Source: Prochlorococcus sp. AG-347-I04 (lineage in GTDB: Bacteria > Cyanobacteriota > Cyanobacteriia > PCC-6307 > Cyanobiaceae). Taken from it: a DNA stretch of 64,000 bases. Position numbers and translations under genes: made by a program. The notes below the pieces were generated by a model, which saw only the letters and a list, made by a program, of their open reading frames with translations, searched no databases and was not told where the DNA came from. Shown here one piece after another: positions 56,081 through 64,000 of the stretch. The DNA lies in the NCBI GenBank assembly GCA_003281625.1, contig QCBL01000005.1:1-64000 (forward strand), given 5' to 3'. Positions within the stretch are counted from its first letter, which is position 1, and every line of letters begins with the position of its first letter.

Positions 56081-56907
56081 TAGTTTGAAAATAATTTGTT
56101 TTTTCTATGTTTAAGGCTTGGCATCTGCTCCCTAATTTTCTTTACTCTTTCTTTATCAGCCGGTGCTATTGCAGCTCCCTGAGTTTTTCCAGCATCAGAC
56201 AAAACTGTACCCCATGGGTCAATAACCATTGCATGACCATGACTTTGCCTTCTCCCATAATGAATCCCTGTTTGAGCTGGAGCAACTACATATGCTGTAT
56301 TCTCAATTGCTCTTGCTTGTAATAGGATTTGCCAATGATCTTTTCCAGTAAATGCCGTGAAAGCGGCAGGAATCATAATTAACTCTGCACCATTTGAAGA
56401 CAAATATCTATAAAGTTCAGGAAATCTTACATCGTAACAAATCGATAACCCTATTTTGCACAGACCCGGAACATCTACAACAGGTGGATATTCCGCGCCA
56501 GAAAGTATGGTAGATGATTCCTTATATAAATTTCCATCTGGCAAATCAACATCAAATAAGTGAATCTTGTCGTATTTTGCCAATATTTGTCCATCTTTGC
56601 CAAATAAAGCTGACCTATTAAAAGTATGACTATCATCACCAGCAGGAACAGGATACCCTCCTCCTAGAAGAATTACTTGATATCTTTGCGACATAGTTTT
56701 TAGAAAATTTGCACACTTCTCTGACAATTCAGAAGCCAATCTAAGTTTTTCATCATCTCCTCCTAAAAAAGCAAAATTCTCAGGCAATCCTATTAACTCA
56801 GCACCTCTTCTAGCAGCCAATTCAATTTGTTCTTCTGCTTCAATAAAATTTGCTTCAACATTTGAAGTGCTCGTAATCTGCAATGCAGCCACCAAAAAAT
56901 CAGTCAA
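56080..56907 (-). CDS. Carbon-nitrogen hydrolase (nitrilase-like, NIT-type)
   Basis: A 275-aa amidase of the nitrilase superfamily with the catalytic triad visible: Glu43 (GLPENFAF), Lys115 (KYDKIHLFDVD) and Cys158 (LSICYDVRFPELYRYL). In the closest eukaryotic homologues (Nit1) the substrate is deaminated glutathione; that is possible here but not shown. It is co-oriented with and 1 nt overlapping the amidase gene. Confidence 0.87.
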   Translation of the reverse strand: MTDFLVAALQITSTSNVEANFIEAEEQIELAARRGAELIGLPENFAFLGGDDEKLRLASELSEKCANFLKTMSQRYQVILLGGGYPVPAGDDSHTFNRSALFGKDGQILAKYDKIHLFDVDLPDGNLYKESSTILSGAEYPPVVDVPGLCKIGLSICYDVRFPELYRYLSSNGAELIMIPAAFTAFTGKDHWQILLQARAIENTAYVVAPAQTGIHYGRRQSHGHAMVIDPWGTVLSDAGKTQGAAIAPADKERVKKIREQMPSLKHRKNKLFSN

Positions 56908-56937
56908 GACTTTGCTCCTAGTAAACCAATTCGTAAA

Positions 56938-57672
56938 TCATGAGGCACGAATCACACCTTTTTCAACTTGAGCTGGAACAATATCTAAGCAATCAAGTTC
57001 AGCGCAACATTTAAAATCATCCTCATAATCTCCAAGACTTGTCAATCTTTTGCCATGGGTTGCTGTTTTTAAACATTTCAAAATATCATTTTTCCAAAAA
57101 TTCCAAAGTGCCAAAGCAGCTTGTAATTCGTCATTCAAAATATTAATTTCAAAATCATAATTTTGTCGCAAGTATGAGGCCAAAGCACCTGCAGCTAATG
57201 AATCCTCAAGTGAATATGAGCCTTCCCAGCCACTACCAAGTATTAAAACATTTTCTCTTTTTAATGAAATAATTTTTTCGGCAACTGCTTTCCTATTTGG
57301 GAGTCCCATAGCAAATAAAAAGTTTGCATTTTGAACTTTTTGCAATGATTTAGTCCCATTAGTTGTGCTCATAAAAAGTCTTTTGCCATTTACAACTTTT
57401 TTTGTAACTGATAAGGGAGAATTCCCTAAATCAAAGCCATCAATTTTCTTCCCGCCTCTTTCTCCGAGCATTACTCTTTCATCAGCTTGCCACTTCATTG
57501 CTGATTCTTTTAATAAATCTAAATCTGCAAATACTTGTATTGCGTCAGCTCCATTATTTAAAGCCCAAGAAATTGTGGTTGTAGCTCTTAAAACATCAAT
57601 AACAACTGCAATATCAGGACTAATTTCAGGTACATCCTTTGCGACGTGGTAATAAGTGAGATTAATGATCAA
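56938..57672 (-). CDS. comB: 2-phosphosulfolactate phosphatase-like (ComB)
   Basis: A 244-aa protein of the ComB family with IDVLRATTTISWALNNGA near residue 27, VMLGERGGKKIDGFDLGNSP and the LFMSTTNGTKSLQ block. Archaeal ComB hydrolyses phosphosulfolactate in coenzyme M synthesis. Prochlorococcus does not make coenzyme M, so here it might release sulfolactate or act on another phosphate. It starts the minus-strand run that continues with the nitrilase. Confidence 0.88.
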   Translation of the reverse strand: MIINLTYYHVAKDVPEISPDIAVVIDVLRATTTISWALNNGADAIQVFADLDLLKESAMKWQADERVMLGERGGKKIDGFDLGNSPLSVTKKVVNGKRLFMSTTNGTKSLQKVQNANFLFAMGLPNRKAVAEKIISLKRENVLILGSGWEGSYSLEDSLAAGALASYLRQNYDFEINILNDELQAALALWNFWKNDILKCLKTATHGKRLTSLGDYEDDFKCCAELDCLDIVPAQVEKGVIRAS

Positions 57673-57726
57673 GTCCTATAGTGCTTTTATTATAGAAAAC
57701 AGTTACTTAATTTGATTATTTTTTTT

Positions 57727-57770
57727 TTAAAAACAAACTTATTGATAATATAGAACTAATTTGTTTTTAA
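57727..57770. repeat. 11-bp inverted repeat between comB and aroA
   Basis: TTAAAAACAAA (57727-57737) and its reverse complement (57760-57770) are separated by 22 nt in the divergent promoter region of comB and aroA. Confidence 0.4.
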
Positions 57771-57797
57771 GAAATTTTATCAAGTATTAATTTGGAA

Positions 57798-59108
57798 ATG
57801 AATAATATCCGCACTATAAAAGGTGGTGTTAATTTAAAAGGAAAAGTAAGAGTACCTGGAGATAAATCCATTTCTCATAGAGCTTTGATAATTGGAAGTA
57901 TTGCTGTAGGTAACACAACTATTGAGGGGTTTTTACACTCTGAAGATCCACTTTCAACTGCTGATTGTCTTAGAAAATTAGGTGTAGGTATACCTGAAAT
58001 AAAAAAAGATGAGCCTTTTACGATTTCAGGTTTGGGTCTTGATGGTTTAAAAGAGCCTAAAGAAATTCTAGATTGTGGGAATTCTGGAACTACCATGAGA
58101 TTATTGATGGGACTACTAGCCGGTCAAGAAGGTAAGAATTTTATCTTAACTGGGGACATATCACTTAATGAGAGACCTATGGGTAGAGTGGGTAAACCTT
58201 TATCTTTGATGGGTGGCAAAATTTCTGGTAGAGAGAAAGGGAACAAGGCTCCAATCTCAATTATTGGGAATAAACTTAAAGGATGTGTTATTGGAACACC
58301 TGTAGCAAGCGCTCAAGTAAAATCCGCAATATTATTGGCAGGCCTTAAAGCTTCTGGAACCACTTCTGTTATTGAGCCAGCATCTTCAAGAGATCATACA
58401 GAAAGGATGTTAAATGCATTTGGAGCAGACATAAGTATCAGGGGAGAATTAGGAAGAAATGTAGTTATAAAGTCAGGGGGTAACTTAATTGGTCAGAGAA
58501 TATTAATCCCTGGAGACATAAGCTCTGCTTCTTTTTGGATGATAGCTGCATCTATTGTTCCTGATTCCGAGGTTTTAATTCAGAATGTTGGATTGAATCC
58601 CACTAGAACAGGGATTCTAAATGTAATGGATTCAATGGGGTGCGATTATGAGATTTTAGATAAATCGACTATTGCAGGGGAACCTATTGGATCTATTAAA
58701 GTGAGGACTGCAAAGAATTTAAGATCATTCACTATTGAAGGAGATATTCTACCAAAACTTATAGATGAGATCCCTATCCTTACCGTAGCTGCCTGTTTTT
58801 GTAATGGAGTTTCTGAAATTAAGGATGCACAAGAATTAAGAGTTAAGGAAACAGATCGATTAAAGGTCATGGCAAGACAGTTGTACAAATTCGGTGCTGA
58901 AATGACAGAAAAAGAGGATGGTCTAATTATTAATGGTCAATCAAAATTTCATTCTGCGGAGGTAGACAGTGAGACGGATCATCGAGTAGCAATGAGCCTT
59001 GCTGTTGCTTCACTTCTCGCCAAAGGTACCTCAAAAATTATGAGGGCCGATGCCGCTAGCGTCTCTTATCCCACTTTTTGGGCAGACCTTGCCAAACTAA
59101 CTAACTAA
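57798..59108 (+). CDS. aroA: 3-phosphoshikimate 1-carboxyvinyltransferase (EPSP synthase)
   Basis: Sixth step of the shikimate pathway: joins PEP to shikimate-3-phosphate. From the ATG at 57798 it is 436 aa; a TTG at 57792 would add two. [44 protein letters not shown] and the KESDR-like [14 protein letters not shown] mark the active site. LLAG before QEG matches the class II-like variation of some bacteria. Promoter sequence lies in the 125-nt gap shared with comB. Confidence 0.95.
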   Translation: MNNIRTIKGGVNLKGKVRVPGDKSISHRALIIGSIAVGNTTIEGFLHSEDPLSTADCLRKLGVGIPEIKKDEPFTISGLGLDGLKEPKEILDCGNSGTTMRLLMGLLAGQEGKNFILTGDISLNERPMGRVGKPLSLMGGKISGREKGNKAPISIIGNKLKGCVIGTPVASAQVKSAILLAGLKASGTTSVIEPASSRDHTERMLNAFGADISIRGELGRNVVIKSGGNLIGQRILIPGDISSASFWMIAASIVPDSEVLIQNVGLNPTRTGILNVMDSMGCDYEILDKSTIAGEPIGSIKVRTAKNLRSFTIEGDILPKLIDEIPILTVAACFCNGVSEIKDAQELRVKETDRLKVMARQLYKFGAEMTEKEDGLIINGQSKFHSAEVDSETDHRVAMSLAVASLLAKGTSKIMRADAASVSYPTFWADLAKLTN

Positions 59109-59120
59109 CTCAAAAAGTTT

Positions 59121-60026
59121 TTGTCTGAATTAATTGAAGTTTTAACAAAAGATGGGAGTTACTCTTTAAGAAGTGTATTTTTTCAGGAGAATTTCCATAG
59201 CTTATTAGGAGCATTAGAGGAAACAAAATTAAAGTTTACAACTCCTTCTAATTTAAAGAGATTTAAGGGTAAATCTCTTAATGTCTTGGATATATGTTTT
59301 GGTTTAGGGTACAATTCCGCGTCTTTATTAGATGAATTAATTGAACAACAATCTTATTTAAATTTGTATGCTTTGGAGATTGATAAAAAGCCTCTTGAAT
59401 ATTCGCTTAGAAAGGAATCTTTCCTGAAATTATGGGCTCCAAAAGTCAAAACTATATTTGAATCACTATATCGAAAAGATTACTTTGAAGATCAATTTTT
59501 TAAATGTAATCTTTTGTGGGGTGATGCTAGAGAAACAATCAACATTGTTCCTTCATCAATTAAATTTGATCTGATTTATTTAGATGGTTTTTCCCCTCAA
59601 AAATGTCCACAAGTATGGACAATTGAATTTTTATCTAAAGTCACAGAAAAGCTCGATTCTCATGGTTATTTAATAACCTACTCTTCTTCAGCTGCAGTAA
59701 GAAAAACTTTAAAAAATCTTGGATTAGAAATTTTTACCATTAAACCAAAGATTAGTAACAGAATTTCTTGGAGTCAGGGAACTGTCGCAATATCAAAATT
59801 AGATAAGAATAAATTGAAACCCAATTTCAATTTTGAAAAGTTATCCTTAATGGAACAGGAACATCTCTTAACTAAAGCTAGTATTCCATATAGAGATCAA
59901 GATTTAAACTCAAGTAAAGACGACATAATCAGAAGAAGATTAGATGAGCAATTGTTCTCAAATCTATTATCTACAAAAAAGTGGAGAGATAAGTGGGGAA
60001 TGACGAAGTTATCCTTTAAGAGTTAG
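59121..60026 (+). CDS. MnmC-type tRNA methyltransferase (DUF752), no FAD domain
   Basis: A 301-aa SAM-dependent enzyme of the MnmC2/DUF752 type, expected to methylate nm5U34 of tRNA to mnm5U. LNVLDICFGLGYNSASLLDEL is the SAM loop, IYLDGFSPQKCPQVWTIEFL the signature, and SHGYLITYSSSAAVRKTL follows. The oxidase domain of full-length MnmC is absent, as in some cyanobacteria. The start is TTG at 59121, 12 nt after aroA. Confidence 0.85.
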   Translation: MSELIEVLTKDGSYSLRSVFFQENFHSLLGALEETKLKFTTPSNLKRFKGKSLNVLDICFGLGYNSASLLDELIEQQSYLNLYALEIDKKPLEYSLRKESFLKLWAPKVKTIFESLYRKDYFEDQFFKCNLLWGDARETINIVPSSIKFDLIYLDGFSPQKCPQVWTIEFLSKVTEKLDSHGYLITYSSSAAVRKTLKNLGLEIFTIKPKISNRISWSQGTVAISKLDKNKLKPNFNFEKLSLMEQEHLLTKASIPYRDQDLNSSKDDIIRRRLDEQLFSNLLSTKKWRDKWGMTKLSFKS

Positions 60027-60051
60027 ATTTAAATAAGGATTTCAAATAAAC

Positions 60052-61401
60052 ATGTTAAGTGTTGCGATATTAGCGGCAGGCAAGGGTACTAGGATGGAAA
60101 GCTCATTGCCTAAAGTTTTACATAAAATTTCTGGCAAAAGTCTTCTACAAAGAGTAATTGATTCATGTGTCGAATTAAAACCTGATCAAATTTTCGTAAT
60201 TACTGGACACAAATCTAAAGAAGTACAAAATTCGATCCCAAAAGATAAACAAATCCATGTTGTTATTCAAGAACCTCAATCAGGGACCGGTCACGCTATA
60301 CAGGTCCTTTGTAGAGAAGTAAAAAAACATGAAGGTGACCTGTTGGTACTTAACGGCGATGTGCCACTCATCAAGCCTAGTACTCTAAAAAGACTTCTAT
60401 ACTTACACGATTCAAAAAAAGCTGATGTTTCTTTAATTACTACAAAGAAAAAAAATCCTTATGGATATGGCAGGGTTTTTTTGAAGGGAGATTTTATAGA
60501 TAGAATTGTTGAAGAAAAAGATTGCGACGATCTAGAAAGAGAAAATCCATTAATAAATGCAGGTGTTTACTGCTTTAACTGGGGTAACTTGTCAGAAATA
60601 ATTAATACCTTGCAAAGCAATAATAGTCAAAAAGAGATTTACTTAACAGATACAGTATCTTTACTAAAAAATTCCTTTAGCCTCGAGGTAGAGGATAATG
60701 GAGAGCTTCAAGGAATTAATAACAGAATTCAACTATCAGAATGCGAGGATAGTATTCAAAATTCAATAAAAGAAAAGCATATGCTTAATGGCGTAACTTT
60801 TATAAATAAAGCAAGTTGTTCAATAAGTGAAGAAGCTGAAATTGGGAAGGATGTTATTATAGAGGCGAATACTCATATAAGAGGAAATACCAAAATAAAG
60901 AATTATTGCATTATCGGACCAAATACTTTCATTGAAAATTCTAATGTGGGATTAAATTGTGAAATTTCAAACTCTACTGTTTATGCTTCTCAGATAATGG
61001 ACTATATAAAAATTGGCCCTTATAGTCATATAAGACCTAATTCCAAAATATCTTCCTTTAGCAAAATAGGCAATTTTGTTGAAATCAAAAATAGTCAATT
61101 AGAGGAAGAATCTAAAGTAAACCATTTAAGTTATATCGGCGATTCTATTATTGGAAGATCTACAAATATTGGAGCAGGCACTATTACTGCGAATTTTGAT
61201 GGTCAGAAGAAACATCAAACAAAAATTGGCAAAAATTCCAGTATTGGTGCAAATACAGTTTTTGTAGCGCCAATAAATCTCGGGGAATCAGTTACAACAG
61301 GAGCTGGTTCAGTGATCACAAAAGATTCCAAAGATAATTCATTAGCAATCGCAAGAACTAAGCAAGTAAATATAGAAAATTGGGAAAGAAAGAAATCCTG
61401 A
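60052..61401 (+). CDS. glmU: Bifunctional UDP-GlcNAc pyrophosphorylase / glucosamine-1-phosphate acetyltransferase
   Basis: Makes UDP-GlcNAc for peptidoglycan. It is 449 aa. The N-terminal Rossmann part is [19 protein letters not shown], with the pyrophosphorylase [12 protein letters not shown] and the sugar-site NAGVYCF. The C-terminal part is a left-handed beta-helix of hexapeptide repeats (about residues 255-420), with a glycine/serine-rich acetyltransferase region [24 protein letters not shown]. It is the last gene of the plus-strand group with aroA and mnmC-like. Confidence 0.96.
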   Translation: MLSVAILAAGKGTRMESSLPKVLHKISGKSLLQRVIDSCVELKPDQIFVITGHKSKEVQNSIPKDKQIHVVIQEPQSGTGHAIQVLCREVKKHEGDLLVLNGDVPLIKPSTLKRLLYLHDSKKADVSLITTKKKNPYGYGRVFLKGDFIDRIVEEKDCDDLERENPLINAGVYCFNWGNLSEIINTLQSNNSQKEIYLTDTVSLLKNSFSLEVEDNGELQGINNRIQLSECEDSIQNSIKEKHMLNGVTFINKASCSISEEAEIGKDVIIEANTHIRGNTKIKNYCIIGPNTFIENSNVGLNCEISNSTVYASQIMDYIKIGPYSHIRPNSKISSFSKIGNFVEIKNSQLEEESKVNHLSYIGDSIIGRSTNIGAGTITANFDGQKKHQTKIGKNSSIGANTVFVAPINLGESVTTGAGSVITKDSKDNSLAIARTKQVNIENWERKKS

Positions 61402-61402
61402 T

Positions 61403-62776
61403 CTAATTGATTAATTCAATAATTTTTTCAAGTTGCCAACATCTGCTACCTTTTATGAGAATAGAATCACCTTTTTTTGTAGATTTGTTTATCTCTTTAG
61501 GTACATCTTTAATATTGTTTAAAACTAAAAATTTTTTCTTATCTTTTAGATAATGGGTATAAATTTTTTCGTTTTTTTTATCGCAAATAAATAAACATTT
61601 TTCAATATCTGAATTATTTATTAAGTTGAATATTTCTTTATGATATTTTTCAGATTCTTCTCCCAATTCTTGCATACTTCCAAATATGAAAAATTTATTT
61701 CTCGGTTTTTCAAGCAGGTTTTTAATACATGCTTTTACTGACTCCGGCGAAGCATTATATGATTCATCATATATTGTTGTTTTTACTGATTTCAGAATTT
61801 TATTCCTTCCACCTAAAATTGCAAAATCAAATTTATTAAAACTTGCAAAATCAATGCCTAGCTCTTTGGCAACTGCATAAGCAAATAAGAAATTCGACGC
61901 ATTGTGAAATCCCTCAAGTGAAATTTCAAAGATATTTTCTTCAATTACAATTGTTTTATTCAAGGGATTATAAAATCCGAGCAAACTATTATCTTTCTTT
62001 AAACTCTCCTTTTTATTTTCTATATTTAATAGTTTAGCTTTTATAACTCTACCTTTCCAAACTTCTTTTAAAGTTTTTTCTAGGAATGGATCATTTGCTG
62101 GAATTATTACAACTCCTTCGGGATTTAAGTATTTACTAATTTCACACTTTGCATAAGTAATATTTTTTTTGGAACCTAACAACCCAATATGAGCTGTGCC
62201 AATGTTAGTAATAACTGCAATATCGGGTTCACTATATTTAGATAAATTCTCGATCTGTCCAAGACCTCTCATCCCCATCTCAAGAACTAAAGCTTTATCC
62301 TCTTTATTTGTAGCAAGAATAGTAAGACCAACTCCAATCTCATTATTGAAATTTGCATGTGATAATTTAATTCTTCCAAGTTTATTTAAAACTCCACCAA
62401 TCATTTCTTTTGTTGTTGTTTTACCAACCGAACCAGTTATTGCGACAATAGGAATATTTAATTTTTTTCTTTTGAGCAATGCTAATTTTTGAAATGCCTC
62501 TAATGTGTCATTTACAACCCAATAAGGAAAATCACTAGGAAGTATTCTCTGCATACCTTTTTTTATAACTACTGATTTAACTCCTTTATCTAAAACATTT
62601 GGAAGAAAACTATGTCCATCAAAATTTTTACCCTCGATAGCTATAAAAAGATCATTTTTTAATAAAGTTCTACTATCAATACTTATATTTTTAAAATTTA
62701 ACGAATCTCTTTTCCCTTTGCTCAGATTTTTAATATCCCCCAAAACGTTGTTTAATTCTGATAAAGAGAATTCCAT
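61403..62776 (-). CDS. murF: UDP-N-acetylmuramoyl-tripeptide--D-alanyl-D-alanine ligase
   Basis: Adds D-Ala-D-Ala to complete the peptidoglycan precursor. It is 457 aa. ATP-binding loop AITGSVGKTTTKEMIGGVL, NNEIGVGLTILA, EMGMRGLGQIENLSKYSEPDIAVITNIGTAHIG and YNASPESVKACIKNLL mark the Mur ligase core. It ends 1 nt after glmU on the opposite strand and is 12 nt downstream of glgA, with which it is co-oriented. Confidence 0.95.
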   Translation of the reverse strand: MEFSLSELNNVLGDIKNLSKGKRDSLNFKNISIDSRTLLKNDLFIAIEGKNFDGHSFLPNVLDKGVKSVVIKKGMQRILPSDFPYWVVNDTLEAFQKLALLKRKKLNIPIVAITGSVGKTTTKEMIGGVLNKLGRIKLSHANFNNEIGVGLTILATNKEDKALVLEMGMRGLGQIENLSKYSEPDIAVITNIGTAHIGLLGSKKNITYAKCEISKYLNPEGVVIIPANDPFLEKTLKEVWKGRVIKAKLLNIENKKESLKKDNSLLGFYNPLNKTIVIEENIFEISLEGFHNASNFLFAYAVAKELGIDFASFNKFDFAILGGRNKILKSVKTTIYDESYNASPESVKACIKNLLEKPRNKFFIFGSMQELGEESEKYHKEIFNLINNSDIEKCLFICDKKNEKIYTHYLKDKKKFLVLNNIKDVPKEINKSTKKGDSILIKGSRCWQLEKIIELIN

Positions 62777-62788
62777 TAAAAAATTAAG

Positions 62789-64000
62789 TCATACTTTTTT
62801 TAAAGAGGGATCAGCCGATTGTCCGTAAGAGAATTTTTCAATTTCAGCAAAATCTGGAGATGGTTCTTTTATTCCACAAACATCTTTATACATAATTTCG
62901 TATTCGAGAGCGGATCTTTGCCAACTGAACTCTTGGCTCATTGCTCTTTTTTGCAATAATTCCCAACTATCTTTATGCCTAAAAGCCTCCCAAGACCTTA
63001 CTAAAGATGTATAGAAATCTATAGGTTCAAAGCGATCAAAGCAAAAACCAGTGCCACTATTTTTTTCTGGATCATGAGGTAAAACCGTGTCAACTAGACC
63101 TCCTACTCGCCTTACTATTGGAATAGAACCATACCTCATAGCAAGTAGTTGACTAATGCCACAAGGTTCGAACCTACTTGGCATTAAAAATGCATCAGAG
63201 CCTCCGTATATAAGTCTTGATAAAGAATCATCATAAGTAAGAAAAACAGAAAATCTTCCTGGGTAATCTAATGCAAGTTGCCATAATCCTGATTCTAAAT
63301 ATCTATCCCCAGTCCCTAAAACAACTATTTGCGAATCAGTATATGCTAGAAGTCTTCTTGAAACTTGTAGAAGTAAGTCAACCCCTTTCTGATCAACTAA
63401 CCTACTGACCATACCTAAAAGATATTTTTTAGGATTAACTTCGAGACCCATTTCTCTCTGCAGAATTTTTTTATTTTCTAGCCTATTTTCTAAATTCTTA
63501 ACACTAAATTTTGCAGGTAAAACTGGGTCTTTAGCTGGATTCCATTCATCAAGATCTATGCCATTAAGAATCCCCCTTAATTTACCTGAAATGTAATTAA
63601 GTAATCCTTCAAGGCTTTCCCCATATTCATGGGTTTTAATTTCATCTGCATAAGTAGGAGAAACAGCATTGACCCTATCTGCATACAACATTGCCGCAGC
63701 CATTGTGTGATCTCCATGCATATACCAAGGACACCAAGTCATTTTTTCAAGTTTCCATCTCCAAGGGCCTTGGTATTTTAAATTATGAATTGTGAAGACA
63801 GTACTAATTTCAGGGTCTTGATGCATCCACACTGGAATCATGCCAGTATGCCAATCATGGCAATGGAGAACTTGAGGTTTCCAACAATTCCAGGCAAATT
63901 CTGCAGTGGCACTTGCAAAAAATGTAAAGCGCCAGTCCTCATTTTCGCCTCCGTATATTTGCTCAGAGTCAAATGTTGGATGACCAACTAGGTAAATCAC
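62789..64000 (-). CDS. glgA: Glycogen synthase, N-terminal part outside the window
   Basis: ADP-glucose-dependent glycogen synthase, GT5. The 403 residues seen are the C-terminal 80 percent or so. It includes [90 protein letters not shown], and the conserved [33 protein letters not shown]. The start codon lies beyond 64000. It is probably co-transcribed with murF. Confidence 0.95.
   Translation of the reverse strand: MIYLVGHPTFDSEQIYGGENEDWRFTFFASATAEFAWNCWKPQVLHCHDWHTGMIPVWMHQDPEISTVFTIHNLKYQGPWRWKLEKMTWCPWYMHGDHTMAAAMLYADRVNAVSPTYADEIKTHEYGESLEGLLNYISGKLRGILNGIDLDEWNPAKDPVLPAKFSVKNLENRLENKKILQREMGLEVNPKKYLLGMVSRLVDQKGVDLLLQVSRRLLAYTDSQIVVLGTGDRYLESGLWQLALDYPGRFSVFLTYDDSLSRLIYGGSDAFLMPSRFEPCGISQLLAMRYGSIPIVRRVGGLVDTVLPHDPEKNSGTGFCFDRFEPIDFYTSLVRSWEAFRHKDSWELLQKRAMSQEFSWQRSALEYEIMYKDVCGIKEPSPDFAEIEKFSYGQSADPSLKKV

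Overview
The window is a stretch of chromosome from a high-light-adapted Prochlorococcus (marine picocyanobacterium). The evidence is the very low G+C, short intergenic gaps, single-copy core genes, a divinyl-chlorophyll a/b antenna gene of the pcb type (45136-46194), a plant-type lycopene cyclase (40093-41376), and many small families found mainly in marine picocyanobacteria (DUF4278, DUF3721, DUF2811, DUF3531, TIGR02450, Tic20/Ycf60, CPP1-like). The gene run pcbA / gltS-like / GST / GIY-YIG / SDR / crtL / fur matches, as I remember it, the order in sequenced high-light Prochlorococcus genomes; I could not check this here.

Layout. 1-16.6 kb is mostly core: the 5' end of a carboxyl-terminal protease, ispG, a uracil-DNA glycosylase-like gene, aspC followed closely by a phosphonate/phosphite ABC importer (phnD-phnC-phnE), an SGNH hydrolase, a DUF92 (VTE6-like) membrane protein, rsmE, DUF3531, an ABC ATPase overlapping hslO, a CPP1-like gene, prfC, a methyltransferase, and a class II (B12-dependent) ribonucleotide reductase. 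16.6-25.7 kb is an accessory zone of small proteins around a tRNA-Ser(UGA) gene. Downstream of this tRNA its 3' end recurs twice (18330-18346, and 19396-19411 imperfect). The repeats delimit about 1.3 kb that carries two small membrane-protein genes, helically spaced TTCTCAT copies and tandem 12-bp G-rich repeats. I read this as a stacked scar of tRNA-integrating elements. Further on are a ribbon-helix-helix-like/GIY-YIG-like gene pair behind a dyad, a pentapeptide protein and a GMC oxidoreductase sharing a mirrored upstream repeat.

25.7-45 kb holds a CbiX-type chelatase with a His-rich tail, an FAD oxidoreductase, a SulP transporter, metA-metY (with a residue pointing to acetyl-CoA use), a glucosylglycerol-phosphate phosphatase homologue (stpA) directly upstream of an ArsS-type radical SAM gene, a Fur-family regulator with a palindrome just upstream of its start, an isochorismatase, MscS, a POR-like SDR, lycopene cyclase, an SDR, a membrane-anchored GIY-YIG protein, a GST and a GltS-like symporter. 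45-64 kb holds pcbA, a few small unknowns, hisS, a decapeptide-repeat/DUF3721 protein, a DEDDh exonuclease, DUF1350, acs, a minus-strand run of comB, nitrilase, amidase, murI and prenyl synthase genes, then aroA, mnmC-like and glmU on the plus strand, and murF and the 3' part of glgA on the minus strand.

The most promising points for follow-up are the stpA-arsS pair with no ggpS in view (possible arsenosugar-glycerol phosphatase), the tRNA-Ser scar with phased repeats, the decapeptide-repeat/DUF3721 fusion with a possible internal start, the DUF4278 micro-gene with a foldable leader, and a family-4-like UDG that lacks three of its four Fe-S ligands.
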